Below, in pieces: positions 1 through 10,431 of a stretch of DNA of 64,000 nucleotides. The DNA comes from Timema cristinae. Taxonomy: Eukaryota; Arthropoda; Insecta; Phasmatodea; Timematidae. Under the pieces are notes generated by a model. It made no database searches. It was not told where the DNA came from and worked only from the letters and a program-made list of their open reading frames with translations. Every line of letters begins with the position of its first letter. Positions within the stretch are counted from its first letter, which is position 1. A program made the translations under genes and the position numbers. The DNA lies in contig JBCFYV010000001.1 of assembly GCA_039000515.1 (NCBI GenBank), forward strand, positions 9,408,928-9,472,927, written 5' to 3'.

Positions 1-484
1 TTATGAGTTCTAGTCAATGAAGGGGCTGCAAGTCGGTGAGGCTATACCACGGTCTTGGCTTTATTTACTAATATTGTTCTTTTCAAGCCATTAAGGGCAT
101 AGTTTTTGATATTATGACCTTTGTGAATAGATTCTAATATGTCTAATATTCTAATACTCAGTCGGGAGGAAATTTACTAAATGAGACTATATTGTTATTA
201 TTTGTCCTTTGGGGACCGTCAGTTAGGGTAACTTTACTCATATATGTATTTGATGGGTCGCATTCCTGATTGATCATTTTTACCCGGATCTTTCATTTGA
301 TTATTAATTTGTTACTATGGCATGAGAAATTGATATTAGTTTGAAGGTCAATTTAGTATAGATTATTAAGTGTGTTTTTAGTCGCCATTTATGGGCAAAA
401 GTGTTGTATTACGTCAAAAATTACTTTTGACCAGTCGCCTCCAGTGTTTGATGCCTTTTGGTCCAATTATACGATTGTTTGCCT
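1..484. other. No recognisable feature
   Basis: AT-rich unique-looking DNA. I see no long reading frame, tandem repeat or SINE box here. It may be the decayed upstream part of the retrotransposon remnant that becomes recognisable at about 485. Confidence 0.4.
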
Positions 485-680
485 CTAATAGACGTGGCTA
501 AATGTTGTAAATGAATATGTGAAAAAATAAACATAAGAGATTTAAGAATAAAGGAATATGTCATACTCAGTGTGTGGATGTTGTTGAAGTGAAGGGAGTA
601 TGCAAAGATAGGGAAAAGTACGGAGTTGCTGTTTGAACTATAATATGAACAGTTTCTTGCCTACCCCGTAAGAGGATGGT
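485..680 (+). pseudogene. Non-LTR retrotransposon C-terminal remnant, copy 1
   Basis: This is a decayed end of a non-LTR retrotransposon ORF2. Translation of about 549-638 gives NKGICHTQCVDVVEVKGVCK followed by DREKYGVAV and a stop. The minus strand at 62036-62200 encodes NKRACITQCVDVVEEKGVCK followed by NREMWRKLV, and the two loci also match base by base over about 150 bp. The form CK-(D/N)RE-(K/M)W is typical of the short segment after the reverse-transcriptase domain in many arthropod LINEs; that is family knowledge. Frame shifts and an in-frame stop lie upstream, so it is not functional. The sequence runs directly into the (TATG)n tract at 685, which appears to be the 3' tail. The LINE clade cannot be assigned from this piece. 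Confidence 0.75.
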
Positions 681-684
681 GTGA

Positions 685-1045
685 TTATGTATGTATGTGT
701 ATATATATATGTGTATGTATGTATGATATATATGTATGTATGTATAGTGTATGTATGTATGTATATGTATGTATGTATGTATATGTATGTATGTATGTAT
801 GTATGTATATATATTATGTATATATATGTATTATATATATATATATATATATATTATGTATATTATATGTATGTATGTATATGTATGTATATATATGTAT
901 GTATGTAATATATATATGTAATATATGTATGTATTATATATGTATGTATATATATGTATATGTATGTATATAGTATGTATGATATTATTTATGTATGTAT
1001 TATTGTATGTATTGTATGTTGTGTGTGTATGTGTGATATGTGTGA
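685..1045. repeat. (TATG)n / (TA)n microsatellite
   Basis: About 360 bp of TATG repeats interrupted by TA runs, ending in TGTG-rich sequence. The reading frames across it consist only of M, Y, V, C and I and are not genes. It starts within a few bases of the retrotransposon remnant at 485-680. The same arrangement occurs reversed at 60879-62310, so the tract is best read as an expanded 3' tail of that element. Confidence 0.9.
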
Positions 1046-1435
1046 AAAAGACATGTGGTAATCATGTGGGAAACAGCCCTCAAAGCACTTGACCAGATTT
1101 GATCCCCGACATATTCGTCGACTGCAACCATATGCTAGCTGAATCTAACATATTCTACTACTTGGCCACTGTACGGATAGTATCATTGCTGTGCATAGCT
1201 ACAGTAATAACATGAAATTATAATCTAAAATAAATCAACGGACAATCAATACTATAGTATTGCATTCAATACTATCGTCTAATCCAAGAGGTAAATAGAG
1301 TGATGAGATTCAAAAAAGATTATCTGCACCGTCGTTCATCTGGAGAGAGGAGGAAAATAGGTGCAACTAGTCAGGATTTGACGTCGTCAACTAGGGTCAA
1401 ATTATGAAAAGTCTACCTGAATTACTTTATGTTAA
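1046..1435. other. No clear feature
   Basis: Mixed AT-rich DNA. Around 1075-1110 there is a weak match to the box B side of a SINE on the minus strand (TTTGATCCCCGAC), too short to call. Confidence 0.3.
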
Positions 1436-1640
1436 CGCTAAGAAAGTATTGGTGATCGTCAAAATTGTCCACCTATATTTATGAGTGATAACTATTGTTG
1501 TCTATATGCACTGAACTAAAAAAAAAAAAATGGGTCATAAATTTTGTCTGTTTCTCTGTTCCTGAGGCTATCGTCAAATGATTTATGAATCTGTTCAAAT
1601 TTGTATTGGATGCTAGATGGTATCTATCAAGAAGAAATTG
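1436..1640 (+). repeat. Family D dispersed repeat, diverged fragment
   Basis: AAGAAAGTATTGGTGATCGTC here corresponds in order to similar phrases at 41015, 55612 and 56216 (an AAGTATT word, then a GTCAAA word, then a GTCTGT word). The shared order suggests an old copy of one dispersed element. No coding capacity or terminal repeats were found, and the boundaries are approximate. Confidence 0.35.
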
Positions 1641-2814
1641 TGATTTGAATCTTAGCTTTAAAATTAAGGATAGAAAACAAACGAATATTTGTTTGAAATT
1701 TTAAGTTTGTAAAAATGGCAATATTGTCCGAAATTTGTTTATTGTGTTCTATATTATTAATAAAAAAAGCTTGTTTTTATGCGGAAATTTTTTTTGGTGG
1801 AAGTTTATTGATATACATTTTTTTGAGATTTTATCACAAACTGTAAAATACTGTGTGAGGAAGTATATATGATTGTGTCATACCTTTAGATTTTTCTGTT
1901 TTAGGGTAGTTTCTTAATAATACACAAAACTCCTTTAGTATTTATAGTTTTACATATAGTGCAAGGGTAGGGATGAGATTAGTAATTTAGAAAATGTATA
2001 ATTGCATTATAATAGGTTAGAGGAATTAGGAGAAACACTGGTAGATCGTATGTAAAAAAACTATAAGCAATGCTCTTGACTAAACTTCGAACCTCGCTCT
2101 CCAAGTCACCCGAAACACAATATACAACGGGCCTAACCCTTTATACCGTGTATTCACAGCCACGGGTCACTGTTCTATTAAAATACATTATTATTTATAA
2201 TTTGAAATACATTAAAATAATATCACAGCTAGATATTATAAAATAAATGTCGGTATTCTCCTTTTGTAGGTTTAAGTTCAGTTGTCACCTCGTCACATTC
2301 CATTTTGTCGGAAACTCTCGTGTTTGTGACGTTATGACCACACCCATTTTCCCCTTTGCTTTGCCTTTATCGGCCTGACGCAGTGATACACGCACAAAGG
2401 TCACCTATAACTACCCTTTCCCCTTTTGCGCTCACCCATCTTTGTGAAATAATTTAATTTTTTTTTTTTTGCGTACAAATGACGTAAGAAATTTGTTTCT
2501 ATTCTTTTTTTCATTCATTATATTTTGTTCAAAATTGGTATCAGGGGACTATTTTACACTAACAATAGTAATGTTTATATATTCATCCAAAATAAATTAA
2601 TTTAAGGGTAGTTTACTCCAAACCAATTATAGAAAATTTGATTTTTTTTTTATATTGACCTCAAATATTAAATTCAAAATGGGAATCTTGGAATAGTTTT
2701 TTATGATTAATAAGTAAAGGTTTATGTTTTTACAAATACATAATTTAAGAATAGTTTATAAATAATTTTCAAATTTTTTTATTGTTATTAAATATATTTG
2801 AACAATTTAGTTTA

Positions 2815-2818
<4 letters not shown>
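1641..2818. other. No recognisable feature
   Basis: AT-rich sequence with short homopolymers. No long ORF, no tandem array and no SINE body was recognised. A GC-richer patch at 2290-2440 has no identifiable feature. Confidence 0.4.

Positions 2819-2855
<37 letters not shown>
2819..2855. repeat. (TA)n microsatellite
   Basis: About 18 perfect TA units in an AT-rich stretch. Confidence 0.95.
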
Positions 2856-2859
<4 letters not shown>

Positions 2860-3011
2860 GTGATTATTGTGGTTAACAAAATTGTGTGTTTGTTTTAATG
2901 AGGATAACTAACTTAAGGGTGTTTTACTCAAAATCTCTGCTAGATAATTTTTTACGAAGCCATAATACACAATATTAAAAAAGTTCGTGCGATTGTGTTA
3001 TACAATTTTTT

Positions 3012-3345
3012 GTATTGTGTATTTGTTTGAGGATGTGGGAAATATTGTTTTGTGTATTTGTTTGAGGATGTAGGAATTGTACTGTGTATTTGTTCGAGGA
3101 TGTATTAAGGATTGTCATGTGTATTTCTTATAGGATGTAAGAAGGATTGCAATGTTTATGTGTTTGCATGTCGAGGAAGGATTGCTATGGGTATTTGATG
3201 ATGTAGGAAGGATTGCCATGTGTATTTGTTTAAGAGTGTAGGAAGGATTGACATGTGAATTGTTGTAGGACATAGGAAGGATTGATGTTTATATTTGTTT
3301 GAGGATGTAGGGAAATTTTGCTATATGCATTCAATTGAGGATGTA
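3012..3345. repeat. Degenerate minisatellite, unit about 33-35 bp
   Basis: About nine or ten imperfect units built on TGTGTATTTGTTTGAGGATG followed by TAGGAAGGATTGTCA. Units differ by several substitutions and indels, so the array is old. Short reading frames crossing it are repeat artefacts. Confidence 0.85.
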
Positions 3346-3824
3346 AGAAATTTTGTGGGGTGTATTTTTGTGAATTCATATTTCCCAACAGTTTTGTTTG
3401 TTGTAAATAATAAGTTTAAAATAAAAGCAATGTATATAATTTCACGCTTTAAATCTAAATCTAGTGTAGCCTTAAGCTTTATTAAATGCAAATATATTTT
3501 CCATTATTTTCCAGCTCACTGAGAAAGAAAATAAGGTATATGAAGATATTGGTTTCGTTTATGAAAGCGTATACATACAAAAAGCACATTGTCTCGTCTT
3601 GTATAATAAATCCAAAGCTTTGTTGAATTATTATACACATTCTTTAAAGGGGGCGGGGGGGGGGGAATATCAATCTATTATGTTTGGTAATTTAAAAATC
3701 AGGTACTATATTGCTTTAAAGTTATTTATGGTTTTGAAACTTGATTTCTTACCTCATACAATGAGAAAAAATGTTGGGGGGTCGAAAAAAAAATTATGCT
3801 AATGTGTTAGCGGTTTTGTAGACT
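3346..3824. other. No recognisable feature apart from a G-run
   Basis: AT-rich sequence with a G-rich run near 3649-3666. ORFs of 67-75 codons here have no recognisable domain and the composition of random AT-rich DNA. Confidence 0.4.
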
Positions 3825-4010
3825 ATTGTTGAATTTAGAGGAATTGTAGACGGATTTGGGTGGAGAGTTGAGTGTAAAACCATTTATACATAAACTCTCT
3901 CAGTACACTCAACCGGGATTCAAACCCCGATCTCCCCGTCATTGGCATGTCATTATAGTACAAGATTGAGATCTTTGTACAGTCGACCACCAAAGCTGGT
4001 GACCAAATTA
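3825..4010 (-). mobile_element. SINE-2 fragment (tRNA-derived)
   Basis: Read on the minus strand, this has the tRNA-like head of SINE-2 (GGGGTTTGAATCCCGG, a box B form) preceded by the variable GCCAATGACGGGGAGATC region. A degraded part of the central domain follows (TTTAGAGGAA on the plus strand near 3834). The 3' tail with CCCGAACGGG and (TAA)n is missing, so it is 3'-truncated or decayed. Confidence 0.7.
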
Positions 4011-4278
4011 TTAATACCTGTATTAAATATCACATTATTTCCTCTTAACCTAAATTTATATTTTTTTTGTGGGTAGAATAATTCTTCCAGAAGACATCCA
4101 ATGACTAAAGTTTTTTTTTATCCTACGTCACCCGCAGACTAGATTCTGTCCCGGAAGTGAATCATCAAAGACCATCCTGGTCCGAATGAGCGGACCACTT
4201 TTAAAGATGAAAATAACTCAGGTCAGTTCATTTTGAATCTCTTTGGTCGTTTGCGCACGCTCCAAAAAGAACTTCTCG
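4011..4278. other. No recognisable feature
   Basis: Mixed sequence, no repeat or coding signal seen. Confidence 0.4.
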
Positions 4279-4342
4279 CCCTCTCTCTCTCCTCCACTCT
4301 CTCTCTTTCTCTCTCTCACACATACACACACACACACACATT
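4279..4342. repeat. (CT)n then (CA)n simple repeat
   Basis: A pyrimidine-rich CT tract passes directly into a CA run. It accounts for the RERKRE / CVCVCV residues of the 120-codon minus-strand frame at 4218-4580, which is therefore not a credible gene. Confidence 0.9.
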
Positions 4343-5261
4343 CCCAAAATTCCACCGCACTTAAAAGTTGTATGACCTTCCTTAAGGAATGCGTCATAGA
4401 AAAATAATTACGTCTTTTAAAAATTATAGCTGCGTGATTTCTAGACCTGTTTCTTAAGAAATGGAAGTAGCTCACTTTTATGTGCCTTTTTTTTTTTTTT
4501 TTAATTTTATATAAGTGGGAAATAGGAGAAAGAGGGAGGGGAGGGGCATCGAACACTGACAGTAAAACTTTATGCGTCATTAATTACGTGTCATAAAAAA
4601 TATTACAATATTGCTACACATGAACTAATTCGACTTATTTCTTCTAATATTTTTTTATACGTAGCAGAATGTTGGTATAATGTAGTCCCAACACGCTAGT
4701 TATAAGCACCATTTGGGCAAGAGAGGCAAGGGAACTATTTTTAGATTTCTTAAAAACACGCAAATTCTCTGCAGATTTCGTGACAAAAGGGAGCACTAGT
4801 AAATGGATCCAATGTTTATAAATATATTTTCAAAAGAAAGAAAAAAAATAGTATTTTTAGTAAAAAAAAAACATCCTGTGAAAATGTTTATTTTTCATAT
4901 CACATATTTTGTTTTGTTATAATGTTGCCGGTTATGGCTCAAATAACCAAATTTTATGTAAACGTTACTGTCGCAAATAGGTTGACCGTATCTATCTAAT
5001 TTAGATGTGTATCTGTGATTATTTATGAGCGAAGGGTGTGGACCGTATTACACCCTCGGTAGATCCGCCCCTCAAATTAGCGCCCCTAGAGCGTGGCCAA
5101 TGATTATGACCACCCTTGTAACATACAATAAACCTCCTTTTCCTTGTGAACGGGGAAAAGGAAAGATTAAGAACAATTAATTTGCATTTCTCCTCGGTAA
5201 TTTCAGGTCAGGGCGTAGGGAGAAGGTATTTCTGGAACGGTTGATATTTGTTTCTTCTTTG
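4343..5261. other. No recognisable feature
   Basis: AT-rich DNA with A and T homopolymers. A slightly GC-richer block at 5020-5110 has no recognisable motif. No gene is supported. Confidence 0.4.
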
Positions 5262-6128
5262 AACCTTTGATCCAAATTTAGCCTTAGGTCTTTAAAACGC
5301 TGTATTTCACCTAATCTAGGGTTTGTATGTAAACTTTGTATTTTACCTAATATGGGGTATGCAAACTTTGTATTTTACCTAATATAGGGCTTTCAAAAGA
5401 ATTTTTTCGCCTAATAAATGATTTGAAAACTTTGTATCTTACCTAATTTGGGGTTTTCAAACTTTGTATTTTACCTAATATGGGGTTTGCAACCTTTGTA
5501 TTTTACCTAATATAGGGCTTTTAAACGCAGTTTTTTATGCTAATCTAGGGTTTGAAACTTTGTATCTTACTTGATATGGGTTATGCAAACTTTGTATTTT
5601 ACCTAATATAGGGCTTTCAAAAGAATTTTTTCGCCTAATATATGATTTGAAAATTTGTATCTTACCTAATATTTGGGTTTTCAAATTTGTATTTTACCTA
5701 ATATAGGGCTTTCAAAAGAATTTTTTCGACCTAATATATGATTTGAAAACTTTTTATCTTACCTAATTTGGGTTTTCAAACTTTGCATTCTACCTAATAT
5801 GGGTTTTTCAAACTTTGTATTTTACCTAATATAGGGTTTGCAAACTTTGTATTTTACCTAATATAGGGCTTTCAAACGCTGTTTTTCGCCTAATCTAGGT
5901 TTGAAAATTTGTATTTTACCTAATATGGGTTATGCAAATTTTGTATTTTATCTAATATAGAGCTTTCAAACGAAGTTTTTCACCTAATATATGATTTGAA
6001 AACTTTGTATCTTACCTAATCTGGGATTTTCAAACTTTGTATTTTACCTAATATGGGGTTTGAAAACATTTTATTTTACCTAATCCAAGCCTTTAAAAAT
6101 CTGTATTTTTCCTAATCTAAGGCTTGTA
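5262..6128. repeat. Degenerate minisatellite, unit about 32-34 bp
   Basis: Roughly 25 imperfect units of the form CTTTGTATTTTACCTAATAT followed by GGGGTTTGCAAA or GGGCTTTCAAA. Adjacent starts at 5341 and 5373 are 32 bp apart. Two sub-types (ATGGGG and ATAGGGC) alternate irregularly. The last units (6060-6128) are the most diverged. Confidence 0.9.
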
Positions 6129-6339
6129 AGAACTTTATTCTCCTTTTTAAACATCTTATAATCCATCTATTCTCAGTCGTCGTCGTCTCCTCCAACAAAG
6201 AATTGATACTTTATGAATGGCAACAACCCCCCTTCCCCCCCTAATCTACTCCCCGAACACAAGACACACGTCGGAGAGCTCCTGAATATTTCATGACAAA
6301 ACACGACCCCCAACATGATCGACGCCGTGTGATGCCACT
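6129..6339. other. No recognisable feature
   Basis: Mixed sequence with a C-rich stretch at 6228-6252. Nothing else is seen. Confidence 0.4.
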
Positions 6340-6560
6340 TCAACTCTCAGGGATATCTAACCCAAGTGCAATATAAGAGGGTGGAGTTTGAACGGGCGAC
6401 CCTTCCATTCATCTCCAGAGCCATGGGCCGGGGGGTGAGCATCACATGGGAACTAAGAGCTGAGTCACGCGCTCCCCGGTGAGCGTCGGGACGTGCCGTG
6501 AAACCTGGGCGAGGCGTCGGCCGACCACGTACCACGTAGTCCATCGCTTCCGAGGAAACT
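6340..6560. other. GC- and CpG-rich patch, possible decayed tRNA-type repeat
   Basis: This block is much richer in GC and CpG than its surroundings. The minus strand contains CCCGTTCAAACTCCACC, which resembles a box B, but no matching box A was found at the expected distance. A 13-mer, GAGCGTCGGGACG, occurs both here (near 6481) and at about 9490. It could be part of an uncharacterised repeat. The 65-codon frame on the minus strand has no known domain. Confidence 0.3.
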
Positions 6561-6887
6561 TTACAGGTTTCTCCTTTCAGGGTGAAAAAGTATGGTAAAA
6601 TATTACTGGTCCTCGCAATATTTTTAAATTATTCTTTTCTGCTTGAATTTTTTAAAAGGAAGATACTTTTTTTTGCTATACTTAAAATGTTGGATGTTCA
6701 AATGATGTTGGAGGACAATTTTCGAACCCAGTCGGCGATTAAAGGGATGTATTCAGGTATGAAGAACTTTACTGAAGGCTAGAACCATTATTAGGCCTTC
6801 TTTTACATATTCATATGTCAAGTCATGTGATCTGCAAATTTCCAATAAAATATCAGTACCTAATAAACAACAATAATAATAGCTGAG

Positions 6888-7176
6888 AGGGTGCCTGGCG
6901 GTCTAGGGGTAAGGTGTCAGACTTCTTTGTTGGTGGTCCGGGGTTCAATCCTTGGTCCCGGCACAGATTTATCTGATTACCAAACCCTTCCTTCACCTCT
7001 GACAAGACATCTTGTGAATGTGGGGAATGCCAGGCCTCCACCGTGGTTCGGATTCCACGTTAAACTGTAGGTCCTTCATTTCATCTCACAATCACCCTAC
7101 CATTACACATTAGTGTAATTACGTATAACCCGAACGGGTAGTAAGATTCGGTGATAATAATATTATTAATAATAAG
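6888..7176 (+). mobile_element. SINE-1 (tRNA-derived), full-length copy
   Basis: The order is: a tRNA-like head with box A (GGCGGTCTAGGGGTAAGG) and box B (GGGGTTCAATCC), a conserved body (ACCAAACCCTTCCTTCACC, then CCACCGTGGTTCGGATTCC), the tail CCCGAACGGGTAGTAAG and TAA-type triplets. Box A and B are internal RNA polymerase III promoter elements; that is established for tRNA-derived SINEs. The body has a short deletion before TCTTGTGAATG compared with the 27062 copy. AGCTGAG occurs on both flanks and may be a short target-site duplication. Confidence 0.9.
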
Positions 7177-8433
7177 AGCTGAGCAGCTTAGGTAGATTTT
7201 CAGCCTGATACTGCACCTTTTGTAAGTGCTTTATCAAAATTTGCGGCTTTACGGTTTATCATACAAAAAAAGAACCAGAGACATTTATTTTAGTTAACTA
7301 ATCCATCGAAAACTTTTACTCGAAATATTTTGTGATTTTAACAATGATAGAAAGCTATGATAGAAATAATAAAAAATATTATCACTTGTTATTTCTTAAA
7401 ATAACTAAGTAATTATCTACTAATCGTAAACTTTTATACATTCATGTTAAATATAATTTAAAATTTAAAATAAGTAAATTGAAATTTAAGTCAGTGGTTT
7501 ATGATATATACTGAAGTGGTGGCCATCTTGATGATGTCATAGCTCCTGCCCGCGTAGGAATTATTTTGGCCTCCATATCTGAAAATGCATAACTTAAGTA
7601 GGTCTAAACATGTTCAAAACGTCATGCTTGTATCAAAAGGTCCAGTATCAATTCCCTACGCTACTCAGCTAAGTGAACTTTTAACAGTATTAGCTGAAAC
7701 AAAGTTTGTATTTCATAAAAGTTTTTTTTTCTCCGACCAGAAGTATGCTTATTTGTATAAATGTTTCTCTAAAAACGTAGAACCTCCAAGTAGTTTGTGT
7801 TAGCGATAGGTCTTGTAACCAAGATTTGAGTTAGTTAGTATGTAAGACCTGTATTTTATTATTCTGTGACCAAACTCATTTTTAAAATATACTAATACCA
7901 TCGTGTGCTTAAGACTCAAGTATTACTCACGCGCAACTATTATACATTTTAAATCTTAATATTATTCTATTGTTTTATGATGATTTCTTCAATCAAATCA
8001 CCACTCACGTGATTGATATAATTATGTTGAGTGTATTGAGGAACATTTTCCACAGTAGGGCCTTGCGACCTAGATGATCGTTGTGAGTCGGGGGGGAGGT
8101 AGGAGGGGAGTACCTATATCTTAATACATAGACACATAAAACAGTGGACTTTAGGGGTGGAACTGTTAGCAATTACTTACGCATAAATTTAAAATTATTG
8201 TAATCATCTTACTGATTATAAACTGAAAATAAAATAATAAAAATTATTGGCTCGAGAGTCGAGATATTTTATCTAAAATTTCCAGATGATTGGATTCCAG
8301 GATAAGGGATGTGTGTGTATTTGCAACGCCTCTGATTATATCGTTGCAGTATCAACGTATCTGGTCTACAGCAGACCCGCTTAAGTGAAACACTCAATCA
8401 CTGAGCGCTGTAGTCAATCAGTTATTATGACTC
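7177..8433. other. No recognisable gene or repeat
   Basis: AT-rich DNA with one small GC-richer patch (8040-8110). The 72-codon frame at 7585-7803 has no recognisable domain, and I do not support it as a gene. Confidence 0.4.
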
Positions 8434-9346
8434 CCTGTACTGTATCAATAGTTACGTCTCCTCTGTACTTGTTATCAATAGTTACGTCTCCCTCTGTACT
8501 TGTTATCAATAGTTACGTCTCCCTCTGTACTTGTTATTAATAGTTACGTCTCCCTCTGTACTTGTTATCAATAGTTACGTCTCCCTCTGTACTTGTTATC
8601 AATAGTTACGTCTCCCTCTTACTTGTTATCAATAGTTACGTCTCCCTCTCTACTTGTTATCAATAGTTACGTCTCCTCTCTACTTGTTATCAATAGTTAC
8701 GTTCCCTCTCTACTTGTTATCAATAGTTACGTCTCCCTCTCTACTGTTATCAATGTTACGTCTCCTCTGTACTGTTTCATAGTTACGTCTCCCTCTCTAC
8801 TTGTTATCAATAGTTACGTCTCCCTCTGTACTTGTTATCAATAGTTACGTCTCCTCTGTACTTGTTATCAATAGTTAGTCTCCTCTTACTTGTTATCAAT
8901 AGTTACGTCTCCCTCTTACTTGTTATCATAGTTACGTCTCCTCTCTACTTGTTATCATAGTTACGTCTCCCTCTGTACTTGTTATCAATATTACGTCTCC
9001 TCTCTACTTGTTATCATAGTTACGTCTCCCTCTGTACTTGTTATCAATAGTTACGTCTCCCTCTGTACTTGTTATCAATAGTTACGTCTCCCTCTCTACT
9101 TGTTATCAATAGTTACGTCTCCCTCTGTACTTGTTATCATAGTTACGTTCCTCTACTTGTTATCAATATTACGTCTCCCTCTCTACTTGTTATCAATAGT
9201 TACGTCTCCCTCTACTTGTTACATAGTTACGTCTCCCTCTCTATTGTTATCAATAGTTACGTCTCCCTCTCTACTTGTTATCAATAGTTACGTCTCCCTC
9301 TGTACTTGTTATCAATAGTTACGTCTCCCTCTGTACTTGTTATCAG
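8434..9346. repeat. 31-bp minisatellite array
   Basis: About 30 units of GTACTTGTTATCAATAGTTA followed by CGTCTCCCTCT. Units at both edges (8434-8600 and 9270-9346) are nearly identical. The middle (8600-9260) is full of one- and two-base deletions, which shorten many units to 26-30 bp. The frames that cross it, repeating SIVTSPSLLVIN, are artefacts of the 31-bp period. Confidence 0.97.
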
Positions 9347-10077
9347 TTGTTCGTATTCCAACTGTTCCTTTCCATATTTGTGTTTATAAACTGGGAATTA
9401 TCGCCTAAAAACAATAATGAAAGAATGAATAGCGTCGGCCCAAGAACACACCATGGCAGGATCGATGCGGGTTCAGGTCTTCTCATATTGAGCGTCGGGA
9501 CGCTAGTAGCGGGCGAGCGTCGGTATGTGACGTCAGTCGTCAAGGTACTTTAGTATATAACCCCCTTCCTTCCCCTCTTTACTCTTATTGCCTCGGTGGA
9601 ACATCTTCACTTGCAAAAGTGGGTGGTTTTTGTTTTTGTTTTGTTTCCTCGCGATTTTCCGAAAGTTGGAAGAGAAAGTTTTATTTTTAAGATTCACACC
9701 GTGAGCCCCCGGGGATGGCTTTTCTTTTCACGCGCGGAGATCTTGACGATTGTTGGAGGGTAATAACATAGTTCATCCCTCGTCTGAACAGACATGGACC
9801 ACCACTTTAAGGGTATCGCCTACCTGACGCTGCTGTATTTCTCATGAGAATGACAGTTCTGAAATTTTCAAACTAATAAAACATTCCTCCATTATTTTAG
9901 AACTATCTTATATGATCTTTTTTTTTCTGTGTTTTTCTTATCAGCGTGTCGAACTGATCGTTCGGTTTGTACATACAAGCGATAGATACATTAATGTAGT
10001 AGACATAAGAAAGGTATAATTTAAATTAAATCTAGCCGAATTTGTTTGGTACAAGAGTTAGAAATAATTTAGTAAGT
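9347..10077. other. No clear feature; second CpG-rich patch at 9430-9545
   Basis: The patch at 9430-9545 is CpG-rich and carries the 13-mer shared with 6481. The rest is AT-rich. ORFs of 66-92 codons here overlap the end of the 31-bp array and are not credible. Confidence 0.35.
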
Positions 10078-10192
10078 AAAAACACCCTCAGACCAAGCAA
10101 CCGGGATTTGAACCCCGATATCTCCATCAGTGCCAGTCCAGTCTATTACGAGACTGACACATTAAGCTGTTTTACCACCGAAGCAATTCCCT
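10078..10192 (-). mobile_element. SINE-2 fragment, 3'-truncated
   Basis: On the minus strand the tRNA-like head is present, with box B in the form GGGGTTCAAATCCCGG and the TTCGGTGGTAAAACAGC box A side. The central domain and tail are absent after about 10078. Confidence 0.7.
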
Positions 10193-10431
10193 CTAAAATC
10201 GATTCCTCAGATTATGTTAAGAGCTCTATAGCCGGTAGATTAGCAAAATGACATACAATAGACAGTAATAGTATTATAGTCCCTAGGGAATACCTAAAGA
10301 AATAAATTAACTGAATCTAGAACTGGAAGTATGGCTTAATCAATTAATGAAGTTCTTCCTCCTAAGAATTAAAATAACTAAATATAACAGAAGAAAGGAA
10401 AATACAGTAGTATCAGTAGAAAAGCTCAACA

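Noticed and set aside
4218..4580. 120-codon minus-strand frame
   Set aside because: Its middle is encoded by CT/CA simple repeats and a poly-A run, and no domain is recognisable.
6888..7176. True tRNA genes at the box A / box B sites
   Set aside because: The tRNA-like heads continue into SINE bodies and tails, are repeated many times and do not form a clean cloverleaf with acceptor stem by inspection.
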